The notes beneath the pieces are model-generated. The model saw nothing but the letters and a program-made list of their open reading frames with translations. It was not told the origin of the DNA and did no database searches. From positions 1 to 64,000 of the forward strand of contig CADAOZ010000002.1 of assembly GCA_902789735.1 (NCBI GenBank): a stretch of 64,000 bases of DNA. The letters run 5' to 3'. Both the position numbers and the translations under genes were made by a program. The stretch's first letter is position 1; every line of letters starts with the position of its first letter. Source of the DNA: an uncultured Lachnospiraceae bacterium. GTDB taxonomy: Bacteria > Bacillota > Clostridia > Lachnospirales > Lachnospiraceae. This document shows, one piece after another, positions 16,192 through 24,912 of the stretch.

Positions 16192-18711
16192 TCAGGAACG
16201 TTTGGTCGTCCTTCTCCTTCTTGATTTAAGCTGTACGGGCTCCAGATGCCAGATTTCCTCGGCGTACTCTTTGATCGTACGGTCAGATGAGAACTTGCCG
16301 CAGCAGGCTGTCTGCAGCATTGCCTTCTTTGCCCAGGTCTTTGCATCCCTGTAAGTCGCTTCCACCTGCTTCTGGGCTTCCGCATAGGACCGGAAGTCCT
16401 TCAGGATGAAGTAGCGGTCAGCGGGATCCATTCCGTTCCTGTAAAGCAGGGAGTTGTACAGGGGACGGAACAGCTCGGTATCGCCGTTGGAATAAGTTCC
16501 GTTGACAAGCTGTACCAGGACCTGGCGGATCTCTGTATCCTCATTGAAGATCTGCATGGGATCATAGCCGCCGTTCTTCTCATAGTTGATGACTTCATCG
16601 GAGGAAAGGCCGAAGATGAACATGTTCTCTTTGCCTACTTCCTCTGCCATTTCCACATTGGCGCCGTCCATGGTGCCGATGGTCAGGGCACCGTTGGCCA
16701 TGAATTTCATGTTGCCGGTACCGGAAGCTTCCTTGGAAGCAGTAGAGATCTGTTCGGAAACATCTGCCGCCGCGATAATGATCTCATTGTTGGATACACG
16801 ATAGTCCTCAATGAAAACGACTTTGATCTTGTCATTGATGGACTCGTCATTGTTGATGACATCCGCTACGGAGTTGATCAGCTTGATGGTCAGCTTGGCG
16901 TTCACATAACCGGCCGCGGCCTTGGCGCCGAAAATGAAAGTCCTCTTGTAGAATTCCATATCCGGATTGGCCTTGAGCTGGTTATACAGATACATGATAT
17001 GCAGGATATTCAGCAGCTGGCGCTTGTATTCATGCAGTCTCTTGACCTGTACATCAAAAATAGAGCGGGGATCCACGTCAATGCCGTTGTGCTCGGCAAT
17101 GTATTTTGCCAGGCGGACCTTGTTCTTATATTTGATGTTCATGAATTCCTTCTGATACTTGTTGTCATCCACGAAGGGCTTAAGCTCTTTCAGCTGGGAC
17201 AGATCCGTGATCCAGTCATCCCCCAGGCCTACCTTGTTGGTCAGCCAGTCGGTCAGCAGAGGATTGGCGTGCACCATGAATCTCCTCTGGGTAATGCCGT
17301 TGGTCTTGTTGTTGAACTTCTGCGGGAACATCTCATAGAAGTCCTTGAGCTCCTGCTTCTTCAGGATCTCGGTATGCAGGGCTGCTACACCGTTGACGGA
17401 ATAGCCGGCCACGATTGCCATATTGGCCATCCTGATCTGTCCGTCATAGATGATGTTCATCTTTTTGATCTTTTCCGCCACGTCGACACCGGTATTGTCA
17501 TAGCGCTCGTGGATCATGCGCTCAAACCTGCGGTTGATCTCCTCTACGATCTGATAGATCCTGGGCAGCAGCTGGGAGAAGAGGTCGATGGGCCATTTCT
17601 CCAGAGCTTCCGCCATAATGGTATGGTTGGTATAGGCAACGCTCCTGGTGGTCAGGTTCCATGCCTGATCCCATTCCAGTCCGTAGTGGTCCATCAGCAG
17701 ACGCATCAGCTCAGGGACTGCCAGTGTGGGATGGGTATCGTTCATCTGGAAGACCATCTTGTCCGGCAGGCTGGTCAGATCCTCGTTCCTCTCCAGATGC
17801 TTCTTCAGCGCTGTCTGCAGAGTCGCGGATACAAAGAAATACTGCTGTTTCAGACGCAGCTCCTTGCCCTGCCAGTGGTCATCCTTGGGATAAAGGACAT
17901 CACAGATGGTCCGGGCCAGGGTCTCCTGCTCAACGGCCTTCTGATAATCGCCCTTGTCAAAGGACTCCAGAGAGAAGTTGCTCAGAGGCTCGGCGTCCCA
18001 GATCCTGAGGGTATCTACAAAACCGTTGTTATAGCCGATGATCGGCATATCATAGGGTACCGCCTTGACAGAACGATAGTCTGCCTGACGATACATGGTA
18101 CGGCCTGATTTCTCATCCTGATAGGATTCTACATGGCCATAGAAATGTACATGCTGGGTGTACTCGTCTCTGCGGAGCTCCAGGGGATCTCCGTTGGCCA
18201 GCCAGTTGTCCGGCACTTCCTTCTGGTAGCCGTCAACAATCTTCTGTTTGAACATACCGTAATGATAACGGATGCCGCAGCCGTAGGCAGGATAGTTGAG
18301 GGTCGCCAGGGAATCCAGGAAGCATGCTGCCAGTCTGCCCAGACCGCCGTTGCCCAGAGCCGCGTCGGGTTCCTCGTCCTCAATGGCGTTGATCTTGAAG
18401 CCCAGCTCCTTGAGGGCTTCCTTGATGGAGTCATAGGCCATCAGGTTGATGGCGTCATTGCCGAATGCGCGGCCCATCAGGAATTCCATGGACATATAAA
18501 TCAGGGTCTTGGGATTCTGCTCTTCAAATGCCTTCTGTGTCTTCATCCAGCAGTCAATGATCTGATCCTTCAGGGCCAGGGCGGACGCCTGGAAGACCTG
18601 CTGGTTATTGGCTTCTTTCATTGTGCGGCGATACATGGTTCTTACATTGTATTCCACACTTCTCTTGAACAGGTCTTTGTCGAAGTTGAATGTAGGTCTC
18701 TTAGCTGCCAT
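16192..18711 (-). CDS. glgP: Glycogen/alpha-glucan phosphorylase
   Basis: Releases glucose-1-phosphate from the ends of glycogen or maltodextrins, using pyridoxal phosphate. The 839-residue GT35 enzyme keeps all the family motifs: LGNGGLGRLAACFLDS, the substrate loop with YTNHTIMAEALEKWP, NGITQRR, the phosphate site VKRLHEYKRQ (Lys557, Arg558), and the PLP lysine Lys669 in EASGTGNMKFMANGA. A basic Arg/Lys-rich tail (about ten residues) ends the protein. It is transcribed alone from a strong promoter about 230 bases upstream, through an unusually long leader. A second, degenerate paralogue lies 3.8 kb away. No other glg gene is next to it. Confidence 0.96.
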   Translation of the reverse strand: MAAKRPTFNFDKDLFKRSVEYNVRTMYRRTMKEANNQQVFQASALALKDQIIDCWMKTQKAFEEQNPKTLIYMSMEFLMGRAFGNDAINLMAYDSIKEALKELGFKINAIEDEEPDAALGNGGLGRLAACFLDSLATLNYPAYGCGIRYHYGMFKQKIVDGYQKEVPDNWLANGDPLELRRDEYTQHVHFYGHVESYQDEKSGRTMYRQADYRSVKAVPYDMPIIGYNNGFVDTLRIWDAEPLSNFSLESFDKGDYQKAVEQETLARTICDVLYPKDDHWQGKELRLKQQYFFVSATLQTALKKHLERNEDLTSLPDKMVFQMNDTHPTLAVPELMRLLMDHYGLEWDQAWNLTTRSVAYTNHTIMAEALEKWPIDLFSQLLPRIYQIVEEINRRFERMIHERYDNTGVDVAEKIKKMNIIYDGQIRMANMAIVAGYSVNGVAALHTEILKKQELKDFYEMFPQKFNNKTNGITQRRFMVHANPLLTDWLTNKVGLGDDWITDLSQLKELKPFVDDNKYQKEFMNIKYKNKVRLAKYIAEHNGIDVDPRSIFDVQVKRLHEYKRQLLNILHIMYLYNQLKANPDMEFYKRTFIFGAKAAAGYVNAKLTIKLINSVADVINNDESINDKIKVVFIEDYRVSNNEIIIAAADVSEQISTASKEASGTGNMKFMANGALTIGTMDGANVEMAEEVGKENMFIFGLSSDEVINYEKNGGYDPMQIFNEDTEIRQVLVQLVNGTYSNGDTELFRPLYNSLLYRNGMDPADRYFILKDFRSYAEAQKQVEATYRDAKTWAKKAMLQTACCGKFSSDRTIKEYAEEIWHLEPVQLKSRRRRTTKRS

Positions 18712-18941
18712 ATTCTTTCCATTTCTGCGAAGCTATCTGTTCACACAGGCTGTATCAAGCTCGCATAGATACAGTCTGCACCGCCGTTTACGGCGCAAAG
18801 CCCGCGGCGGTCCCTGCAAGGGAACGCGATACGCCCTGTTTTCTCCGGTCCCCCCGAAACAGGATCTGCTGCCCCCGGCGCTTTAAAATCTCTTAATTCC
18901 CTTTTATCTAAATCCGGCTTATGTCCTCGGATTTTTGTACG
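18712..18941 (-). promoter_or_regulatory. Long structured 5' leader of glgP
   Basis: Between the predicted transcription start and the ATG lie about 230 nucleotides with several possible hairpins. They include AAATCCG/CGGATTT near the 5' end, CCTGTTT/AAACAGG, CCGCCG/CGGCGG, and CTGTATC/GATACAG (near 18750-18775). I cannot match it to a known riboswitch class. It may be a regulatory leader, or just a long untranslated region. Confidence 0.4.
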
Positions 18942-18947
18942 CGCAAT

Positions 18948-18976
18948 AGTTTACCTATAAAGCGGGCATTTGTCAA
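18948..18976 (-). promoter_or_regulatory. glgP promoter
   Basis: A perfect TTGACA (18971-18976) is followed after 17 bases by TAAACT (18948-18953). Confidence 0.65.
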
Positions 18977-19280
18977 ATATTTTTAAGGAACTCCCCCCTG
19001 CAAATCCATGGATTTTTGTGTTTTTTACGCGGTTTTCCGCATGATCCGCCAGGCCGAGGGACAAATGAAAGCCGCCTGACAGGGGACATGTTCCGCAAGG
19101 ACAAAAGGATTCCTTCTGAAAAATAATGAAAAAGGCTGCGGTATGACCCCGCAGGGGCACACTGCAGCCTTACTGTTGCCTGTGGCAGCTCCCCGTGCCG
19201 CTTCTGTAAACCGGCCGGAAGCTTCAATATGTATTTCCGTATGGCGGAACGATCCGTATGGAACAGCTCATCGGTCTGTG
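18977..19280. other. Intergenic region between ileS and glgP promoter
   Basis: This 300-base stretch holds the ileS terminator (19127-19171). No gene with a ribosome-binding site was found. The part between 19172 and 19280 is the 3' untranslated region of ileS. Confidence 0.55.
19127..19171 (-). terminator. Terminator of ileS
   Basis: AAGGCTGC (19132-19139) pairs with GCAGCCTT (19164-19171), with an inner CCCCGCAGGGG hairpin. TTTTTC follows on the minus strand. Confidence 0.78.
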
Positions 19281-22200
19281 TCAGATCTTCTCTACACCGA
19301 TCGTGACCTTTTCTCCATTTACATCCCATTTCTTCTCATGGGCCAGGGAAGCGTCCCGCAGAAGATCCTCCGCAAGGACCTTGCCGGTGATCATGTCACG
19401 GTTGCGGTCCGCCACTTCGGAGAGTTTCGCGTTCCCGTTCAGGGTGACCCGGATCCGGTCCGTTACTTCAAATCCGGATTCCTTACGCATGGTCTGGATC
19501 TTGCTGATCAGTTCGTAGACATATCCCTCTTCGATCAGTTCCGGCGTCAGGTTGGTGTCCAGCACGACCGTAAAGGTATTGTCCTCCTGGGACACATAGC
19601 CGGCCTTCTGGGCTGTATCGATCAGAAGGTCGTCTTTGGTCAGTTCGACCTCGGTGCCGGCGGCTTCAAAGCGGAGCGCGCCTTCCGCGTTCAGCCTGTC
19701 CATGGCCTCATTGCCGTCCAGAGCTGCCAGATATTTGCGGATGCCTCCCAGCTGCTTGCCATACTTGGGACCTACGGTCCTCAGCTGCGGCTTGAAGGTA
19801 TAGCTGGTGAACTCCCTGACGTCATCTGTGAATCTGACTTCCTTGACATTCAGCTCATTCTGGATGATTTCCTTATAGAAGTCACCCAGCTCGGCCGGCG
19901 CCTTGACGAACATGCGGGCGATGGGCTGACGGTTCTTAATATTGGAAGCATTCCTGCAGGCACGTCCCATGACAACGATCTTGACGACCTCATCCATATC
20001 CGCTTCCAGCTGCGTGTCGATCCTGGAGACATCCGCCTCCGGGAACAGGCACAGATGGATACTTTCGGGCGCGGTCGGATCCACGCTGCGGACCACATTC
20101 TGGTAGATCTCCTCTGTCATGAAGGGGATCATGGGTGCCGCGGCCTTACAGACATTGACCAGGGCTGTATACAGGGTCATATAGGCGTTGATCTTGTCCT
20201 GCTCCATGCCCTTGGCCCAGAAACGATCACGGCATCTGCGCACGTACCAGTTGCTCATCTCGTCCACATAGTTCTCCAGAGCGACCGCCGCTTCCGTGAT
20301 CTTGTAGTTCTCCAGATCCTCGTCCACGCTGCGAATCATGGTGTTCATTCTGGACAGGAGCCACTTATCCATAACAGGCAGGCGGTCATAGTCCAGTGTG
20401 TACTTTGTGGGATCGAACTGGTCGATCTCGGCGTACAGAGTATAGAAGGCGTAGGTGTTCCAGAGGGTGCCCATGAATTTACGCTGGCCCTCGGAGACCG
20501 CCTTATCGTGGAACTTGTTGGGCAGCCAGGGGGCGCTGTTGCGGTAGAAATACCAGCGGACAGCGTCCGCGCCGTGTTTGGCCAGGGCGGTAAAAGGATC
20601 GACCGCATTGCCCTTGGACTTGGACATCTTGTTGCCCTCTCCGTCCAGAACAAGGCCCAGAACAATGACGTTCTTATAGGCAGGTTTATTGAAAAGGAGC
20701 GTGGATTCCGCGTGCAGGGAATAGAACCAGCCTCTGGTCTGGTCGACCGCCTCGGAGATGAACTCCGCGGGGAAGCGGCTCTCGAAGAGCTCCTTGTTCT
20801 CAAAAGGATAATGATACTGGGCGAAAGGCATGGCGCCGGAATCGAACCAGCAGTCAATGACTTCGGGGACACGCTTCATGGCACCGCCGCAGTCCGGGCA
20901 CTTAATCTCAACATTATCCACGAAAGGCCTGTGCAGCTCAATATTGGCATTGTCGGGATTGCCGGACAGCTCCGCCAGTTCCGCCTTGCTGCCGACACTG
21001 ATCTGTTTGCCGCAGTCCGGGCATTCCCAGATGTTGAGGGGGGTGCCCCAGTAACGGTTACGGGAAATGCCCCAGTCCTGAATGTTCTCCAGCCAGTTGC
21101 CGAAACGGCCTTCGCCGATGGTCCTGGGGATCCAGTTGATCTGCTTGTTATTGCGGACAAGATCATCCTTGACAGCGGTCATTTTGATGAACCAGGATTC
21201 TCTCGCGTAGTAAAGCAGGGGCGTATTGCATCTCCAGCAGTGGGGATAATCATGTTCAAATTTAGGCGCGTCGAACAGAAGGCCTCTGGCATCCAGATCC
21301 TTGAGCACCTCAGGATCCGCGCTGACGGCACCGGCTTTGATCTCGGCCTCTGTAGGCTTGCAGCGCATGCCGGCGAAAGGGGTACCTTCTTTCAGGCGGC
21401 CCTGCTCGTCGACCAGCTGGACAAAGGGGGCGTCATACTTGCGTCCCACACGGGCATCGTCTTCACCGAAAGCGGGCGCCTGATGGACGATACCGGTACC
21501 GTCTGTCATGGTGACATAGTCGTCGACCTGTACAAAGAAAGCCTTTTTGTGCTGACGGGCCGCTACTCTGGCCGCTTCTTCATAAAGAGGAACATATTCC
21601 CTGTATTCCAGGGCCTTGCCGGGCATGGTCTCCAGTACCTGGTACTGTCCTTCTCCCAGGACCTGATCCAGCAGGGCTTCCGCCATGTAATAGGTATAGC
21701 CGTCCGCAGCCTTGACTCTGGCATAAGTATCCTCCGGGTTGACGCAGAGGGCGGTATTGGAGGGCAGAGTCCAGGGCGTGGTCGTCCATGCCAGGAAATA
21801 AGCGTCCTCATCCGCGCACTTGAAGCGTACGATCGCGGAGCGTTCCTTCAGTGTCTTGTAACCCTGGGCTACCTCATGTGAGGAAAGGGGCGTGCCGCAG
21901 CTGGGGCAGTAAGGCACGACCTTAAAGCCCTTATATAAGAGTCCCTTGTCCCAGATGGTCTTGAGGGCCCACCATTCGGACTCGATGAAATCATCATAAT
22001 AAGTCACGTAAGGATCGTCCATGTCTGCCCAGAAGCCGACCGTGCCGGAGAAATCCTCCCACATGCCCTTATACTGCCAGACACTTTCCTTACACTTCTC
22101 GATAAAGGGCTCGATCCCGTAGGCTTCGATCTGCTCCTTGCCTTCGATACCGATCTCTTTTTCGACTTCCAGCTCGACAGGCAGTCCGTGGGTATCCCAG

Positions 22201-22451
22201 CCGGCCTTACGGGGCACCTGATAGCCCTTCATGGTCCGGTAGCGGGGAATCATATCCTTGATGACACGGGTCAGGACATGACCGATATGGGGCTTGCCGT
22301 TGGCAGTCGGCGGTCCGTCATAGAACATGTATGTGGGACAGCCTTCCCGCTGATCGATGCTCTTTTGGAAAATATGGTTTTCTTTCCAGAATTTCTCGGT
22401 GGCTTTTTCTCTTTCCACGAAATTCAGGTCAGGATTAACTTTCTTGTACAT
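19281..22451 (-). CDS. ileS: Isoleucine--tRNA ligase
   Basis: Charges tRNA-Ile. The 1056-residue class I enzyme is of the longer type 2 kind. It has the HIGH-type motif in PTANGKPHIGHVL, the KMSKS loop in NKMSKSKGN, an inserted CP1 editing domain with TTPWTLPSNTALCV, and two CxxC pairs (CPDCGKQ, CPDCGGAM) that suggest zinc binding. The C-terminal domain binds the anticodon region. AAAGGACT lies just before the ATG. A strong promoter lies immediately upstream with a leader of only about 40 bases, so T-box control, common for this gene in Firmicutes, is absent here. Confidence 0.96.
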   Translation of the reverse strand: MYKKVNPDLNFVEREKATEKFWKENHIFQKSIDQREGCPTYMFYDGPPTANGKPHIGHVLTRVIKDMIPRYRTMKGYQVPRKAGWDTHGLPVELEVEKEIGIEGKEQIEAYGIEPFIEKCKESVWQYKGMWEDFSGTVGFWADMDDPYVTYYDDFIESEWWALKTIWDKGLLYKGFKVVPYCPSCGTPLSSHEVAQGYKTLKERSAIVRFKCADEDAYFLAWTTTPWTLPSNTALCVNPEDTYARVKAADGYTYYMAEALLDQVLGEGQYQVLETMPGKALEYREYVPLYEEAARVAARQHKKAFFVQVDDYVTMTDGTGIVHQAPAFGEDDARVGRKYDAPFVQLVDEQGRLKEGTPFAGMRCKPTEAEIKAGAVSADPEVLKDLDARGLLFDAPKFEHDYPHCWRCNTPLLYYARESWFIKMTAVKDDLVRNNKQINWIPRTIGEGRFGNWLENIQDWGISRNRYWGTPLNIWECPDCGKQISVGSKAELAELSGNPDNANIELHRPFVDNVEIKCPDCGGAMKRVPEVIDCWFDSGAMPFAQYHYPFENKELFESRFPAEFISEAVDQTRGWFYSLHAESTLLFNKPAYKNVIVLGLVLDGEGNKMSKSKGNAVDPFTALAKHGADAVRWYFYRNSAPWLPNKFHDKAVSEGQRKFMGTLWNTYAFYTLYAEIDQFDPTKYTLDYDRLPVMDKWLLSRMNTMIRSVDEDLENYKITEAAVALENYVDEMSNWYVRRCRDRFWAKGMEQDKINAYMTLYTALVNVCKAAAPMIPFMTEEIYQNVVRSVDPTAPESIHLCLFPEADVSRIDTQLEADMDEVVKIVVMGRACRNASNIKNRQPIARMFVKAPAELGDFYKEIIQNELNVKEVRFTDDVREFTSYTFKPQLRTVGPKYGKQLGGIRKYLAALDGNEAMDRLNAEGALRFEAAGTEVELTKDDLLIDTAQKAGYVSQEDNTFTVVLDTNLTPELIEEGYVYELISKIQTMRKESGFEVTDRIRVTLNGNAKLSEVADRNRDMITGKVLAEDLLRDASLAHEKKWDVNGEKVTIGVEKI

Positions 22452-22495
22452 TTTGTCAGTCCTTTCGTTACGTCTATTCTTAACGCCAATACAAG

Positions 22496-22525
22496 ATTAT
22501 ATCGTCAGCTTCAAGTATGTGTCAA
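22496..22525 (-). promoter_or_regulatory. ileS promoter, consensus boxes
   Basis: TTGACA (22520-22525) is followed after 18 bases by TATAAT (22496-22501), both perfect sigma-A consensus. Confidence 0.85.
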
Positions 22526-22556
22526 GTTGAAACGGACGGCGGCGTGCTCCCGGTCC

Positions 22557-24875
22557 TCAGAACCAGTCCCGGGACCGGACCTCTCTCTTCAGGCCCCAGA
22601 TCCGCTCATTGTATGACTCCGTGGTATTGTCCGAGGAAAAACCGCCCGCCCGGGCGATGTTGACCAGCATCATCCTCTGCCAGCGGTCCCTGTCCTCATA
22701 ATCCGCCAGGATCCGGTCTCTGGTCCGGATATACGCCTCCAGGTCCAGCAGATTCATGGAAGGATCCGTACGGGTCAGCAGGTCATACAGACGCTGCAGG
22801 ACATACCGGTCCCCGATCTCCAGCAGCTCCGGCGACAGGATAAAGTCTGCCGCCTCCCGTACCGTTTCAGACCGGGCGCATATGCGGGCGGGGCTGTAGT
22901 TCCCCGCTTCCGTCAGGGCTGTGACCTCTTCCGCCCTGTGTCCGAACAGGTAGATCATATCTGTCCCGACCAGGTCCCGGATGACGGCGTTGCTTCCGTC
23001 GCAGGTACCGATGGTAACGGCCCCGTTCAGCATGCATTTCATGTTGACGGTACCGCAGACTTCCCGGGAGGCCAGGGCAATCTGCTCCGATATGTCACAG
23101 GCAGGAATCAGTTTCTCGGCCCAGGTCACATTGCAGCCGGAAATGACTACCAGCTTCATATAAGGAGCCGCTTTTTCATCCCGGTCAATGACCTCCTGCA
23201 GGACCCGCATCAGATGCAGCAGGTCTCTGGCAAAATCTGTCGTCAGGATCTCTCCGGCCGTGATAAAGAAGACGACCGGCCTGGACGGCAGATCCCCCCT
23301 GCGTATCCGCAGATACCGGTGGATCACGTCAAGCACATTCATCAGCTGCCGCCTGTCATCCTGCAGGGGCTTGATCTGCATATCGAATACCGCGTCCGGG
23401 CTGATCTGCCTGCCGGTCTTCTCTCGGAGAAAACGGCACAGCTCCTGCCGCGCGTGGTATTTGATCTCCTCCAGGGCCGCCAGTGTTTCCGGATCGTCCC
23501 GATAGTCCAGCAGGTCTTCCAGCAGCAGAGGGTTCCTCTTATAGCCATCCCCGATCATGGCGGAGATAAAAGCGGCCAGCTCCCGGTTGGAAGTGGTCAG
23601 CCAGCGGCGGAAAGAAATGCCGTTGGCAATGAAGCAGAAACGTTCCGGATAGATCTCTCTGAATTTACGGAACCCGTCCGTGCAGGCAGCGCTCCCCACC
23701 CCATTGACATGGCTGCAGTAATGGATCTCCAGCCTGTCAATATGGATACCGCCTTCCGGATCGATGATCCACAGATCCGGATCCGCAAAATGGCTCCTGA
23801 CCCGGCGGTCCAGCTCACGGATGACCGGCATAAGTGCGGGTATGATTTCTTCCATATACGCGGCAGGCCAGGCCATGGCTGCCCGGGCGCCGGCATGGCT
23901 GGTATAGGCGCAGGCGTCCGCGACGGCCCGGATGGCCCCCTCGTATTCCATGGCCTTCTCTGTGATCAGGATCCGGATCAGTTCCGGAATGATCAGTCCG
24001 GGATAGGTATCATTGATCTGGATCACGGCATATTCGCCCAGCCTGTACAGGTCATATTTACGGTTCTTCATATCCCGCAGGATCAGCTGGGCCGCGCTGC
24101 TGGCCAGAAAATACTGCTGATAGAGGCGGAGTTTCCGGCCTGTCGCGTCGGTATCATCCGGATGCAGGAAAAGAGGCGGATTTTCTTTGAAATAAGCAGT
24201 GTCAAATCCCAGTTCCCCCTTGTAGCGCGAAGTGTCCATACCGGCCACATCGAACAGGCGCAGCCGGTTCCTGCCGCTCATATAACCCACCATTTCCAGG
24301 TTATAAAGACGGGAAGTCACGCTGATGCTCCCGTAGTCCACCTCAAAAGATTTGGGAGAAAGATTCTCCCAGCCCTCCCGCCTGGAAGCCTTTTTTCCGC
24401 GGCCGGCAAAGGTGCGGGACTGTCCGGTCTTTCCCGCCGGCTCGGCATGATAATAGAGGCCGATCCCTTCCCCGTTGAGGCCCAGGGTCGCGATGGAATC
24501 CATCATACAGGCAGCCAGACGGCCGGGACTGCCGAACCCCAGATGAAGTTCCGGCTCATATTCCCCGATCTCACTGAGGGATTTACCGTATTTTTGGAGG
24601 ATTTTTTCCACAGCGTCATAGATTCCCAGATTCATCAGATTATTGACCAGCATCCTGCCGACCATGAATTCCGCGGAAACATAGTATATTTTCTTTTCAC
24701 CGTTATTGCGTTCCAGTACCCGGAGAATCCTCTTGCAGACCAGCTGCATGACTGTATATAACTCCTCCGGAGTGCATCCCTGTATGGATTTCCCCCACCT
24801 CTTGACCGAGGCTGTCCGGATCTGGTCCTCCAGATTCAGTACCATTACATCGAACTGCATATTTGTCGATCCCAT
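22557..24875 (-). CDS. Divergent glycogen phosphorylase paralogue with altered active site
   Basis: A 772-residue GT35-fold protein clearly related to glycogen phosphorylase from end to end, with INDTYPGLIIPELIRIL, ANGISFRRWL and the PLP lysine Lys613 in GTVNMKCMLNG. Several positions conserved in active enzymes differ. The phosphate site VKRLHEYKRQ of the neighbour is IKPLQDDRRQ here (Lys502 kept, the Arg replaced by Pro503). GNGGLGRLAAC is GFGSPGRLAAC, YTNHT is YTSHA, and EASGTGNMK is EVCGTVNMK. The loop after GLYYH has a basic insert, not the usual FKQ segment. It may be inactive, regulatory, or act on another substrate. AGGAGG precedes the ATG, and the gene follows the methyltransferase by 37 bases. 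Confidence 0.85.
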   Translation of the reverse strand: MGSTNMQFDVMVLNLEDQIRTASVKRWGKSIQGCTPEELYTVMQLVCKRILRVLERNNGEKKIYYVSAEFMVGRMLVNNLMNLGIYDAVEKILQKYGKSLSEIGEYEPELHLGFGSPGRLAACMMDSIATLGLNGEGIGLYYHAEPAGKTGQSRTFAGRGKKASRREGWENLSPKSFEVDYGSISVTSRLYNLEMVGYMSGRNRLRLFDVAGMDTSRYKGELGFDTAYFKENPPLFLHPDDTDATGRKLRLYQQYFLASSAAQLILRDMKNRKYDLYRLGEYAVIQINDTYPGLIIPELIRILITEKAMEYEGAIRAVADACAYTSHAGARAAMAWPAAYMEEIIPALMPVIRELDRRVRSHFADPDLWIIDPEGGIHIDRLEIHYCSHVNGVGSAACTDGFRKFREIYPERFCFIANGISFRRWLTTSNRELAAFISAMIGDGYKRNPLLLEDLLDYRDDPETLAALEEIKYHARQELCRFLREKTGRQISPDAVFDMQIKPLQDDRRQLMNVLDVIHRYLRIRRGDLPSRPVVFFITAGEILTTDFARDLLHLMRVLQEVIDRDEKAAPYMKLVVISGCNVTWAEKLIPACDISEQIALASREVCGTVNMKCMLNGAVTIGTCDGSNAVIRDLVGTDMIYLFGHRAEEVTALTEAGNYSPARICARSETVREAADFILSPELLEIGDRYVLQRLYDLLTRTDPSMNLLDLEAYIRTRDRILADYEDRDRWQRMMLVNIARAGGFSSDNTTESYNERIWGLKREVRSRDWF

Positions 24876-24912
24876 GGAATCCTCCTGTTCTCAATCCTGT
24901 TTCCGCCGTTCC

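Noticed and set aside
19143-21881. A 912-codon open frame on the plus strand, antisense to ileS
   Set aside because: It has no family-like motifs and no ribosome-binding site, and it mirrors the codon pattern of the strongly supported ileS on the other strand.
22452-22556. T-box leader for ileS
   Set aside because: The promoter lies about 40 bases from the start, which leaves no room; no GGTGG-type T-box sequence is present.
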